Part shown: one piece after another, positions 36,284-47,095 of the stretch
Numbering within the stretch: the stretch's first letter is position 1
Layout of the letters: every line of letters begins with the position of its first letter
Origin: Zantedeschia hybrid cultivar
Lineage: Eukaryota > Streptophyta > Magnoliopsida > Alismatales > Araceae
NCBI GenBank assembly: GCA_030544215.1
Contig: JARZZO010000008.1
Location: forward strand, 19,484,614-19,548,613
Length of the DNA: 64,000 nucleotides
Direction of reading: 5' to 3'
The notes under the pieces: generated by a model
Seen by the model: only the letters and a program-made list of their open reading frames with translations
Databases searched by the model: none
Told to the model about the DNA's origin: nothing
Translations under genes and position numbers: made by a program

Positions 36284-39200
36284 AACTGCACTATGATGCA
36301 GCTAGTACTCCTCCCTCCATCGGAAATGGGTCTCAGTTTTTAAGCTCGATTCTGCCAACGGTGGGCCGTATCCGATGGGCCTCAGAACCAGCCCGGCCTC
36401 AGAAGAACCCAAAATTTATGCTTAGCCCACTGATCGTTTTAGTTCAGAAGTTATTACTTCCAAAGTCATTATTTATTCCATAAATCTTAATGCATGTCAT
36501 AATGCTAGAATCTTTCTTTCACTCTTCACTTCTGTCCAGTGGAAATCGAGTTTCTTTGATTTAGCATTTCCATAAACTATAGCAACTGAAAGATGAGCCC
36601 AAATCCGTCGTCTTCACCAAGGTTTCTAAAGGCTGTCAACCTCAAGGTTTTAAACATGTCAATAAGTAGTGGATAGGATACAGTAGAATCTATCGGATAA
36701 CAGACAAGTGATATGGAGTCGTTTAACCAGACGTTACATGCATATCTGTTTGACAGATAAAAACCTTGTCTGCTTAAAGGTTGCTTAGATAAATTTCGTT
36801 CCTTGGGAGTATAAGGCTAAGATGCAGTAAAAAAACAGTCCATATTAATTTTTTTCTTCCGCATAAACAATCGATATTGCCCATTATTGGGACAATCTCC
36901 AAAGAAAATATTCCGTTCTGTTTGCTTGATGGTGTAAGGAAATCACATGCAACTAGTATAGTAATGTGCTCCTAAAATGAAATGTTTCAAGAAAAATGGT
37001 TAAGCATAAATATTGTTTCTTCCGCATAACCAAGCGCACGCTATGCTGAAATTAACTTGGGCGTCCAACTTATTAGCTTGAACATGGATCCAATGTGTCG
37101 TTGCTGGCGCAACTGTCCGTGTGGACTCTGCACAAGTGGAAGGATATGGGGGGGTACTCATGCGCCATTACCCAACAAATAAAGACTCCCCCTCTTTTCT
37201 TTCCTCCATCTTTAATTCTCTCCAAGCTCCTCCTATATCAATTATAATCTTAATATTTTCATTTAGAAATATTATAAAAATTATTATTTTTTTTAGCTTG
37301 GCTGCACCACCGGGGGGGCGTAATTGCCCCTGACGGTGCAGCAATTTATTCTCATCCACAAATGGGCTCTAGGATAATGTGTTTGTGTGTGGGGAGAGAG
37401 AGAGAGAGAGAGATGCTACGGCTGGGACCCTCCGATCATGATCGGAGGGCTCGGTGCTGCATGGGGTGAAATGGTGACCTAGGGTCACGGTGCCATTGAT
37501 AGGCCTAAATGCAAGGGCCCTAATTTCGGCCTGAAATTTCTAGAATCGGCCCAGACCAACATTTGGCCACTTGCCGCACGATGGTGGGTACATTAAGTTG
37601 GTGCAGAATTTGCCAGTTTCGTAGATCGTTCCAGTTTGGAACCTGAGGACTGTAAAAGGAAAAGAAAAGAAGATTATACTTACACATGATCCGGCAGTCA
37701 GATCATGTGATGTGTGATCTGATGCGATGAGGCGCCTATTGTGAGGAGCACAGTTACAATACAATCCACATATCCACTTAATCGTCAGAAAGTTCAGCTA
37801 CATGTTCGCATGTCGGGTGCATTATGATATTGGCTACCTATATACTTACGCTGCCATAACAAATCTAAAAAACCCAAGACTATGACTACAGTACTTCCAT
37901 TGTGATGGTTCTACTACAGTTAAAATGAATAAGATTGTTCTAAAATGAGAGAGAAATGTACTTAAGATTTTCATTTTTATTTTATATATTAGATAGACAA
38001 ATCGTAAGCGCAAGGAACTTATTTCCTACCCATAATGCATCATGTAGCCACAGAAAATGTACAAATATCATAAGCTTGTACAAATATCATGTTCCCACAG
38101 AACATGGCATAATATCATAAGCGACAGGAACTTATTTGCATCAGGTTCTGTTTAGGTTCAGTTTTCATTCGGGAACTGATGAGGGCATAAGCCGAGCAGC
38201 CCATTTAAGGCCCAAGTAGGACAAATTTACCGAGCAGGCCCATGAACGGGCTTAGCCGAAGCACCCGGTCTGTTATCAGGATCAGTATATGACCTCGTTT
38301 CACTCTGCAATCCAAGCCACTATCTCAATTATTGGATACAACTCTGCACTAGTGTATTAAGGAGCGGAGATCATATGTAGTTACCCCACTAATTAAGGGT
38401 GGTCACAATCCCCATGAAGGGAAAGACCATCATCCTGTAATGTTGGGGAGTGAAGATGGCTGGCCGAAGGCAGGCACTCTTAGGTGCTTGAAACTAGAGA
38501 GTGTTCTACCTCAAGACTGCTACTTCCTCTGTTTTGGGTCTTTCCACGTCGCCTGTTCCTCCCAATCAACAAAATTCACTCTTGGTAGATTCCGAACAGA
38601 TGACTGTAGATCTTGACCTCTACTGAAGCATTCTCAAATCTTTTCAGATTTCAATCTAATTATTTTAGGAGATGAAAGACGTGTTGGACAAAACTTCTAC
38701 TTGAAAGTTACTTTTGTCTTCCACTTCTTACATAGAATGAGTTGAGGAAGAGAAGTTATAATTAATTTTACTTTATTTCAAAAGTCAACTCTCCCATAAC
38801 AACCTCACTTTTTCTCTAATCTTGGAAACTCTCCCCTTGTAACTTTTGAGTGAAAGTTTACAAGAAAAATATCACGTAAATGACTTCCAAAACCCCATGA
38901 CTTCCATAAAAAATAACTAAATGAAAATACAAAAGTACTTCTAAATGTAAGCTACGCCAAACACGCCCGAAAGTTTTTTTATAATTAGCTTTCAGCTTTC
39001 AAATGAAAGTTACAAAGCAAAACTTTCTTCATTGGAGTGAAAGTAGAGCAGTTGGAGAGGATTTAACTGGTGAAACCCACCCAAAGTAAATCATAATTAC
39101 CCGACCCAATACTTTTCATGCGGTAAATGAAAGGTAAAAGTGACTTTTCTAAGTAAACACCAAACATGCCCTTGGGTTTGGAATAGGCTGCATAGAAACC

Positions 39201-40211
39201 CAAAAAAAACACGAGAACACATTACACCTGTAACGGGTTACAAATCTCTTTTGGACCAACCAGCCCAATGTGAGCGGTTCAATTTTGGGCCATTTGGCTT
39301 GCACTTTCTGGCTTCTCCATCGGGCCCCCAACCGACACTGGGACGAGACATGATAAGATGGCCACTGTACAAATAGCCTAGCTATATATATATTTACCCC
39401 GCCGTACAAACCTAAAGCCTCTACTTAGGTCAATTCCACAAGACTTCCCCGGCAACGTACAACATCGCAATAACCCAACCTATCTAATCCGTAATTATCG
39501 AATCTTTCACAGCAGCCGTACGAGTAACAGTGCAATAGCATCCGGTGACCCACTCTTCTCCGCCAGAACACAACCCTGCAAGTCTGACCACGAACCAGAT
39601 ACATACATTTCCGGTTCCTTGATCCGTCGTCCCACCAACTCTGAGGCCATTGTTTGATGGCAGCACACCAGCTTTTACAGCGACGATTTATAGGAGAGCA
39701 CCAAACAGAAAGCAACAGTGTACCATATTAAGATCAAAGGGAGCAGGTTGCCTTGGCGGGAAGCCAGCTCGGCCCATCATGTCAACGAAGCTTCAAAGGC
39801 AGCAGCTGACACCTTCCAATGTCGTGCAGCAGGGGCACACACCACCTCCCCCAACTTAATTGCCAAGGGCCAGTGGCCACCGGGCCCACGGACAAGCATA
39901 AAAAGATCTATCAATTGCCTGCCCCCTGATCAATCCGAACTTAATTATTCACCAGGACGGAAGACTGGGAATTGGAAAGCCACCTACTCATTCAATAGTT
40001 AGAGGGGAGCCAGTTGAATGCACACTTCAATTTTCCAGCACTTTGAGTCATCATAAGTAACTCATTTAATTACGGGAATCGAAACAGAGGCGAGAAACCA
40101 ACCTAGGGAAGGTAAAAGGCACCAGACCCATCTATACACAATGGACAGGCAAAACAAAGACCGCTCAGGCACAGGGCACGCACGCTTGCCCAACCCCATC
40201 ATAGAGTGGCT
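36284..40211. other. Intergenic region, MITE cluster near 38.7-39.2 kb
   Basis: No gene is supported. A GA microsatellite lies at 37394-37412. Tourist-like ends cluster at 38678-39171. The short frames at 37121-37764 and 39140-40002 overlap on opposite strands and carry no domain I recognise. The last 150 bp before 40212 should hold the 3' UTR of the HSL1-type gene. Confidence 0.5.
38678..39171. mobile_element. Tourist-like MITE cluster (one or two overlapping copies)
   Basis: The left end GACGTGTTGGACAAAACTTC faces two right ends, CGCCAAACACGCCC (ending 38968) and CACCAAACATGCCC (ending 39171). Both are complementary to the left end and continue with ACTTTTGT/ACAAAAGT-type pairing. The ends resemble those of the MITE at 4081-4361. 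Either one element carries an internal relative or two copies lie nested. Target duplications are not clear. Confidence 0.55.
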
Positions 40212-43200
40212 TCACACGACGCTGCCATGGCCGGAGGGGTCCTCGCAGTAGTAGGGGGGCAGCTTCTCATCCTTGTGGTCGGCGGGCTTGGGCTTGCCGC
40301 TGTCGGCGCCCACCTCCAGCAGCATCTTCACCACCCGGCGCATGGAGGGGCGGTTGATGGGGAGGTTGCTGGTGGAGAGCAGGGCGATGTTGAGGACCCT
40401 GAAGACCTCGTCCCTGAAGCAGGTGTCCAGCTTTGGGTCCAGGACGTGGTCCACGCCTTTCTGCTCCAGCGTGCTGCACACCCACTTCACCAGGTCCTTC
40501 TCGCCGAACTCGGGGTCGACGGGGGGTTTACCAGTTACCAGCTCCAGCAGAACCACGCCGAAGCTGTATATGTCGCTCTTCTCGTTCACTCGGAGGGTGT
40601 ACGCGTACTCTGCATTTTTTGCGCCAAATGCATCAATTTATTCTAGGAAAAACAAAAAAAATAATCCAACTTCATAGTGATAACAGAGCTACTTTGAACG
40701 AACAGCCTGTTGATGGAGAGATGTTGTTGGACTAATAAATAATATGTGAATCCACAAACAAAGAGCCAGAGCAAAGTTCCAACAACAAGATCAGCGATTA
40801 GATATGTGAACCCAAGAAAAGCAGTACGCTTAATTATATCAACCCACGAAAGCACTACAATAAGAAATGGAACAAACCCAGACAAGGAATCCAACTAGGG
40901 AAGTCCCTATGTGAGGATCCACCACCTCTGTTGTTTGACGAAACCAATTTATCCAACATGGACGAGTTTGATAGCCTACGTTACTCCGGAAAACGAGCAC
41001 AGAAACTTAACATGGACACCCAGAAACCAGAAACATAAGAACCAATACAGAAATAAGAGAGGGGAAAGCGGAGAGTAGATGGGCATAATATGTAAGACTA
41101 ACCTGGAGCGATGTATCCACAAGATCCAGCAATAACAGACATGGACTTGACACCTTTCCCACCGGCTTCCACAGCCTTTGCAACCCCGAAATCAGCAACG
41201 CGGGCGCCGAAGTCGGCGTCCAGCAGTATGTTGTTCGACTTCACGTCCCTGTGAACAATGGGTGGCGCGCAGTCGTGATGCAGGTACGAGAGCCCCTCGG
41301 CGGCGTCCAGCGCTATCTTATACCTCGTCGGCCAGTCCAAAAGGCCCGCCTTGCTGCTGTGCAGCAGATCCCCCAGGCTCCCATTGGGCATGTACTCATA
41401 CACGAGCAGCCGGGAATCCTGGTGGATGCAACAGCACCAGAGCTTGACGATGTTCTTGTGCCTAATCTTGCCCAGTGTCGCGATTTCCGCTTCGAACGCG
41501 TCGTTCACAGCAGGGTTCACCAGGTTGCCGTCTTCGTCGCCTTTCCCAGATGACCCCCACAGCTTCTTCACTGCCACGGTCTCACCATTGCTGAGCACCG
41601 CCTTGTAGACCTTGCCGGAGCCGCCGCTTCCAATGACGTTATCCTCCTCCAGGCAGTCCAGAATTTCGTAATCCTTGAAACCTAGCTTGTGGAACGACGT
41701 CAGGGTCCATTTGGATTTGTCCGCCGCGCTATTCGCCTTCCTAAACTTCCGGTATCTCCAATAGAACCAGCCGACGCCCACGACAAGCACAAGCCCTGCA
41801 AGTATGAAGATTGATCGAAGCAGCCATAGATAGCCCTGGTTCCTGTTGGTGCCTCCCCGCGAACCAGAACAAAGCCCTGCCAAGTCTTGGCAGAGGCCAG
41901 GGTTGCCCAAGAAGCTGTCCCTGTAGATTCCACTGGCATATAACGGGGGCAGCTCGCCTGAAAGCTGGTTGTTTGAAAGATTGAACCTGTTCAGCTTCAG
42001 ATTCTGCAGCTCGCGAGGGATCTCACCAGTTAAGATATTGTTTGAGAGATCAAGATAGTTGAGAACCGGCAACGAGCCCAACGCCGCTGGTACGCTGCCA
42101 GTGAAATCGTTGTATGCAAGGTTCAGCTCGCCGAGCCTTTTCCACGCTGGGATTTGCGTGGGAAGCTCTGCGGAGAGAGAATTGTTGTGGAGATCAAGCT
42201 TCTCCAGCGAGCCCAATCTTGTGAGCTCCTGCGGCAAAGGTCCCGTAAGCCGATTGTTGTCAGCGGAGAGCTCATGAAGGTTCTCGAGGTCCCCCATTGC
42301 CGCAGGGATGCTGCCGGTGAACTGGTTGTTCGAGATGATCAGGTTGGAGAGGTTGCCGGGGACGGCCGGCCCGATCCCGCCGGATAACAAGTTGCCGGCG
42401 AGGTCGATCAAGGAGACGTGCGGCAAGCCCCACATCCCAGAAGGGACCTCCCCGGAGAGGAGGTTGTTGCTGAGCCGCAGTCTCTGCAGAGTGCCGCACC
42501 GGCCGAGACCATCCGGGATAGTCCCGGAGAGGGAGTTGTCCAGTAGCATCAGTTGCTCCAGCACGCCCTGGTCGCAGATGCCCCGAGGGATTTCCCCCGT
42601 GAAGAGATTCTCGGAAAGGTCGACAACAGTCAGGGGGGAGTGCTGGCCCAAATCCGCCGGGACGGACCCATTTAGCTGGTTGTGGAAGAGCCTGAGGTCG
42701 AACAGCCTCTCCGCCTTAGCAACGCTCGCCGGCAGGCCGCCCACGAGGCGGTTATCGTGGAAAGAGAGGCTTTCGAGGAGCGGCAGGTCGAAGAACCCGG
42801 CGGGGATGGTACCCTCCAGGCGGTTCATGGAGGCGTCGAAGCGCCGGAGAGAGGCGAGCTTGGCCAGGCCCACCGGGATCTCCCCCGTAAGGGAGTTGTT
42901 GTAGAGCTCGATCTGGACGGCGCTGGAGAGCTCCGCGAGCGACTCGGGGATGGGGCCGTCGAGGCGGTTCCACGAAAAGTCGAGGTTAACGAGGCTGCGG
43001 AGGCGCCCCAGGGACGGCGGGATGCCGCCCACGAGATTGCATTGGGCCAGCCAGAGCTGGCGGAGAGCAGTGAGGTTGCCGATTTCCGGCGGGAAGACGC
43101 CGGGGGTGAAGGGGTTGTAGGAGAGGTTCAGCTGCTGGAGGGACGCGACCTGGCCGAAGACGCCCGGGATGGTGCCCGTGAGGAGGTTGGAGACGAGGGA

Positions 43201-43722
43201 GAGGTTCTCCAGGCGGGGGAAGCGGCCGAAGGCGGCGGGGATGGGGCCGGAGAAGTTGTTGGCGCTGAGGTCGAGGTGGCGGAGTTGGGGGAGGGAAGCG
43301 AGGGCTCCGGGGAGGGGCCCGACGAGCAGGTTCTGGGAGAGGTCGAGGTGGGCGAGGGCGGAGCAGGGGGAGAGGGCCTCGTCGGGGAGGGTGGAGTTGA
43401 TGTAGTTGTAGGAGAGGGACAGGAAAGAGAGGTTGGAGAGGCGGCAGAGGAGAGGGTGGAAGGGGCCCTGGAGTTCGAGGTTAGCGAGGGCGAGAGAGAC
43501 GACGGAGCCGGCGGCGGAGCAGGAGACGCCGGTCCAGTTGCAGGGAGTGGCGTCCCGAGAATTCCAATCCGCGAGGGAGCCGCTGGGGTCGTCGAGCCCG
43601 CGCTTGAACTGGAGGAGGTAGAGGCCCTCCTGGTTCAGTGAAACGGCGTAGCCCACTTGAAGGAGCAGCAGCAGCAAGAAGAAGTGGGGGATGGGCAAAG
43701 GAAAGGGGCGCCGGCGAGGCAT
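40212..43722 (-). CDS. HSL1: HAESA-like LRR receptor kinase (HSL1 type)
   Basis: The coding sequence is complement of 40212-40609 and 41103-43722, giving 1005 aa. A signal peptide (about 1-27) precedes the LRR N-cap (CNWTGVSC) and about 20 plant LRRs (LSxNxLxGxIP) to about residue 610. A transmembrane helix lies at about 633-655, followed by the kinase. Key residues are G-loop GSGGSGKV (about 698-705), Lys719 in VAVKK, HRDVKSNN (HRD 824-826), DFG 844-846 and AGSCGYIAPEYAY. All are intact, so it is an active-looking RD kinase. The single 493 bp intron (40610-41102, GT-AG, phase 1) splits APE. HAESA/HSL receptors sit in the plasma membrane and bind IDA/IDL-type peptides with SERK co-receptors in abscission and related development. 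HSL1 of Arabidopsis also perceives CLE9/10 and CTNIP peptides. Which ligand applies here cannot be read from the sequence. Confidence 0.95.
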
Positions 43723-43878
43723 GGCGCCTGGTGCTGCGCCGGAGGGCCGGGAGCAAGACGGGTGGAGATGAGTGAACTAGTGGAAGGTGCGGTGGTTGGG
43801 CTTTGGTTGAGGTGGGTGCCGTAGGGAAGAGGGAAGGTAAAAGGCAGCGGCAGGTTCAGGAAGACGCACTCAAACCAT

Positions 43879-43892
43879 TTTATATATATAAG
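43879..43892 (-). promoter_or_regulatory. TATA-like box of the HSL1-type gene
   Basis: The sequence on the minus strand reads TTATATATATAAAAT, about 160 bp upstream of the ATG at 43722. It is the only clear TATA-like run near the start. Transcription would then begin about 130 bp before the ATG. Confidence 0.45.
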
Positions 43893-43923
43893 TAGAGAGA
43901 TAAATAACTAAAGTAGATGGATC

Positions 43924-44036
43924 TCACAGCAGAAATATAACAGATCAGAACAACCACCGAAAGAATAGCTCAGGTCACAACAGAAATATAACAGAGCATA
44001 ACAACCACCGAAAGAATAGCTCAGGTCACAACAGAG
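43924..44036. repeat. 51 bp tandem repeat in the HSL1 upstream region
   Basis: The units start at 43924 and 43975 and a partial third at 44026 (period 51). Each reads TCACARCAGAAATATAACAG, then a 3-position variable patch, then ACAACCACCGAAAGAATAGC. Two differences plus one insertion-free variable patch separate the copies, so the duplication is fairly recent. It lies about 200-310 bp before the start codon, just upstream of the TATA-like box. Confidence 0.85.
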
Positions 44037-45547
44037 AGGAAGTGGGGTGTTGCTAGCAGGTACTTAATGGCTTGCGAGAGCCTCAAAAAGCTTGGGTCTT
44101 TTAATCTACATGTGATGATCAAATGATGCCGAAGCTGAGGAGAAGGGGAAGGGGAAGGGGAAGGGGAGGTGGACCGGACAAGAAGGCGGGGCTGCCCCGC
44201 CAGGGAGCAATGGCCGGCCGTTCTCCTCACAGAACTCGGCACGGCACTGCAAGGAAGCAGGGAGTGGGGGAGGTGGTTCACGTGGCCGGCGCGGGATCGT
44301 GGAGCGACGAGTGGAAACGGGTTTTACTCTTTCGAGAGATTATTAACAAGAAAACATGATTTGGGTGCACTGCCAACAACTAAGCGTGGCGCTTTTTACA
44401 AACATTTTGTTTTGTCGTTGCAGAAGGTGGTGGGAGCCAGCGAGGGATAACGCTACCGCGCTACGCCAAAAACGGTGTGGCATATCACTTCTTATAGTCT
44501 GATTTATGAATTTATAAATATGGAGGAACACGTTAATAATATATCGTCCTAGTATTAATGGAGAATCTGTGTCCTTTTTTGGCAACCGATTATCCTATAT
44601 TTCAAATAAAACTGGATTTTCTTTTCTTTTTTTGAGGAGAGGAGATTATATTTCTTAAATGGAGGTTGAATGTGTTTGGAAACTTTATGTTCCAACAGTG
44701 AACTCCTCCCCTCTCATAATATATCATCCTAGTATTTTTCGTAATGATGATTAGCAACGGATTAAACAAAAGTTGTTTTTTTTTTTTGGGGAGCACATTA
44801 TATTACTTAAATAGAGGTTGAATATGTTTAGAAATTTTATGTTCCAACAGTAAAGTTAAGTTCAAAACGCCGCATAACATGATATTAACAATCTGTGTAT
44901 GAATAATTTTTTTTCTTTAATATGATAGAAAAATTTTCCTCTACCTTACGAGTTTTTTTTTTACTTTTTTCAGAGTTAGTCGTTTTTTCTTTTTTTTTTT
45001 ACTCATATGGCACAATAGCTAAAATAATTCAACTCTACGGACAATCCCCAATCGGAAGTCACCTCATAGAGCAACTGTTTTGCCAACTCAACTGCTCTTC
45101 CTCCCATTCCGCAGTCCGCTTCCTAGGCGGAACGGGGAATTGAACCTGGCATCCTCATTTAGAGAGGTGGAGGTGTCCACTTACGGGAACTTCAGCCATT
45201 TACTGGAGAGTTGGGATGTCACAGGCTTTTTAACCTCAAGTTTCAAATAAAAAGCTTTTTATATTCCTAAAACTCTTCATCAGGGAGTAAAAATTAGAAA
45301 TAAAGTTAAGTTCATGGCGATGCTTCAATCATTGGCAAACTACCAAATATAAATTGATTAAGCAGAAGAGCAGCTAGTGGTTGAGAAAACGTTGCGGGAT
45401 AGAATGATGATGCTCGCAGAAACTGACCAGGGGTTACAGGGCAGGTACGTCACTTGCAACCAAAATCCAATTATCTTTATTGTAAACAGGCAGTTTGCAA
45501 ACAGGCTTTTTATTTCCAATTTGTTAACCGGTGCAAAAATAGATATT
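44037..45547. other. Intergenic region upstream of the receptor gene
   Basis: It contains a GAAGGG tandem near 44145-44170. Repeated blocks at 44646-44700 and 44808-44862 (TTAAATRGAGGTTGAATRTGT and TTTATGTTCCAACAGT) are a diverged direct duplication about 162 bp apart. The SINE-like unit is listed separately. No gene is supported. Confidence 0.5.
44981..45206 (-). mobile_element. tRNA-derived SINE-like element, minus strand
   Basis: Read on the minus strand, the unit starts near CCAGTAAATGGCTGAAGTTC. It has a B-box-like GGTTCAATTCC (about 45133-45143) and ends in a poly(A)-rich tail (T-run at 44985-45000 on plus). Direct repeats AGAGTTAGT (44972-44980) and AGAGTTGGG (45207-45215) match 7 of 9 and may be the target duplication. 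The A box is weak. It has no coding capacity. Confidence 0.55.
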
Positions 45548-47095
45548 GTTGCGAGAAATAATATGGAGTCTCGTTAATAAGATATTGTCCATTTTGGTTA
45601 ATGAGCTTCACAGTTTTGTCTCCTAGAAAAATGGCCTTGATTGGGAGAAAAGTGAGAAGCTTTCTTTATAAATACATGGTTATCTATTCAACCGTCGGAT
45701 TAGTTAGTCCCTATTTTTATATCTCTACATAGTCTCTTGAGAAGGCAAACATATGTGTAAGGGCAAGAGTTTCCACAGACAACATCAATCGTATAGCACT
45801 CAATCGTATATCTAATCTCTGACTACTTAATAGAATTTATATTGAGAAAGAAGATGCACAGAGTAAAGACCTGTAAGGAGAAGAAGATAGTCAAAAGGTT
45901 CCCCGTCTAAGTGGGGAGAAACCGTCTAAGTGGGGAGAATCTTCTAATGTCTAAGTCAGATTATTGAGTAGAATGTTATTGAATGGCTAAGATTTTCTAG
46001 ATATATGTGTGCGTACCATGTTCTTGAGGGAGATTCCGATATTTATATCACCTTCTGCGAGAGGCACTGGAGAGTCGTTTCGTAACGGCGCGTTGGTGGC
46101 CCACGATTTAGGGACCCCTAATTAAGGGAGTCGTGGGCCTTCAGGTTAGAAGGCATGATCTCCTCTCTCCATCTGAAGTGAAAATCATAGTCAATGTACA
46201 GTAACTGTCAATTTATGGTAGGGCCTCACGATCTCCTCCTCAGGTGGAGAAAGGAGATCACGCCTTCGAGTTTGAAGGCCCACGACCTGCTCAATCAGGG
46301 GGCCTCAAATCATGGGTCACTAGCTAACCATTACGAAACAATTCTCCAGTGCCTCTCGCCGAGGGTTGTATAAATATCTCAGTCTTTCTCCAGAACACGG
46401 TAGGTACACTGATATCCAGAAAATCCTAGCCATTTAGTAGCCTTTTGTTCAAAGATCTGACTTAAACATCAGAGAGTCTTTCCCCCACCTAGACGGGAGA
46501 CCTCTTAACTATTTTCTTCTCCTTACATGTTCTTACTTTGTGCGTGTTCCTCCTCAATACAAATTCTATCGAGTAGCGAGAGATTGGATTGGACGGTCCT
46601 TAGTGTCCTCCAGTTTTTTACCACTATATGATTATGGCGCCAATCTTGTGAAAGGGAACTTGGGCTCTCGTCAACAAAATATTGTCCTCTTTAGCTCATA
46701 GACTTCACGGTTTTGTCCTTTAGAAAAATAACCCTTGTTGGGAGAAAGGTGGACGGTTATATTATAAGTAGATGGTTACATTATCAACATTCGATACATG
46801 ATTATTTAGTCCTCATTTTTATGCCTCTACACAACCTCCTGAGAAGGCAAGCGTGTGTGTATGAACTAGGGTTTCTACAGACGGCGCTAATGTTGCGAGA
46901 AGGAATTTTGACTCTCGTGAGCAAGGTGTTGTCCACTCTAGCTCATGGTCCTCATGATTTTATCCTTTAGAAAAAATGACTCTCGTTGGATAGAAGGTAA
47001 GGAGGCCTTTTTTATGAGCACATGGTTACCTTCTTAACAATCGATATGGAATTATTAAATCTACCTCTATATCTCTACATATATAATTTTTAAAA
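45548..47095. repeat. Three direct repeats of about 240 bp around a long hairpin
   Basis: Copies start near 45548, 46645 and 46892. Shared blocks in order are the GTTGCGAGAAR start, TCTCGT, ATATTGTCC (or GTGTTGTCC), TTTTGTCYYTTAGAAAAAT, GGGAGAAARGTG, ATGGTTA and GAGAAGGCAARC, with TCTACAGACGGCGCTAATG as the unit end. Copies two and three are head to tail. An 0.8 kb inverted repeat lies between copies one and two, near a CAATC present on both sides. No coding frame is supported. Confidence 0.8.
45801..46592. repeat. Long hairpin: inverted repeat with arms of about 350-380 bp
   Basis: The left arm (about 45801-46178) and right arm (about 46238-46592) are reverse complements throughout. TGTAAGGAGAAGAAGATAGT pairs with ACTATTTTCTTCTCCTTACA, GCGAGAGGCACTGGAGAGT pairs with TTCTCCAGTGCCTCTCGC, and GTCGTGGGCCTTCAGGTTAG pairs with TTTGAAGGCCCACGACCTG. 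The loop is about 60 bp. Mismatches are spread evenly. Any transcript across it would fold into a near-400 bp stem. Confidence 0.88.

Noticed and set aside
42682..43641. 319-codon plus-strand frame antisense to the LRR receptor
   Set aside because: Glu/Gly/Val-rich antisense shadow of GC-rich LRR codons, with no domain of its own.
45010..45180. A tRNA gene
   Set aside because: Only a B-box-like segment is present and no cloverleaf can be drawn; a SINE fits better.
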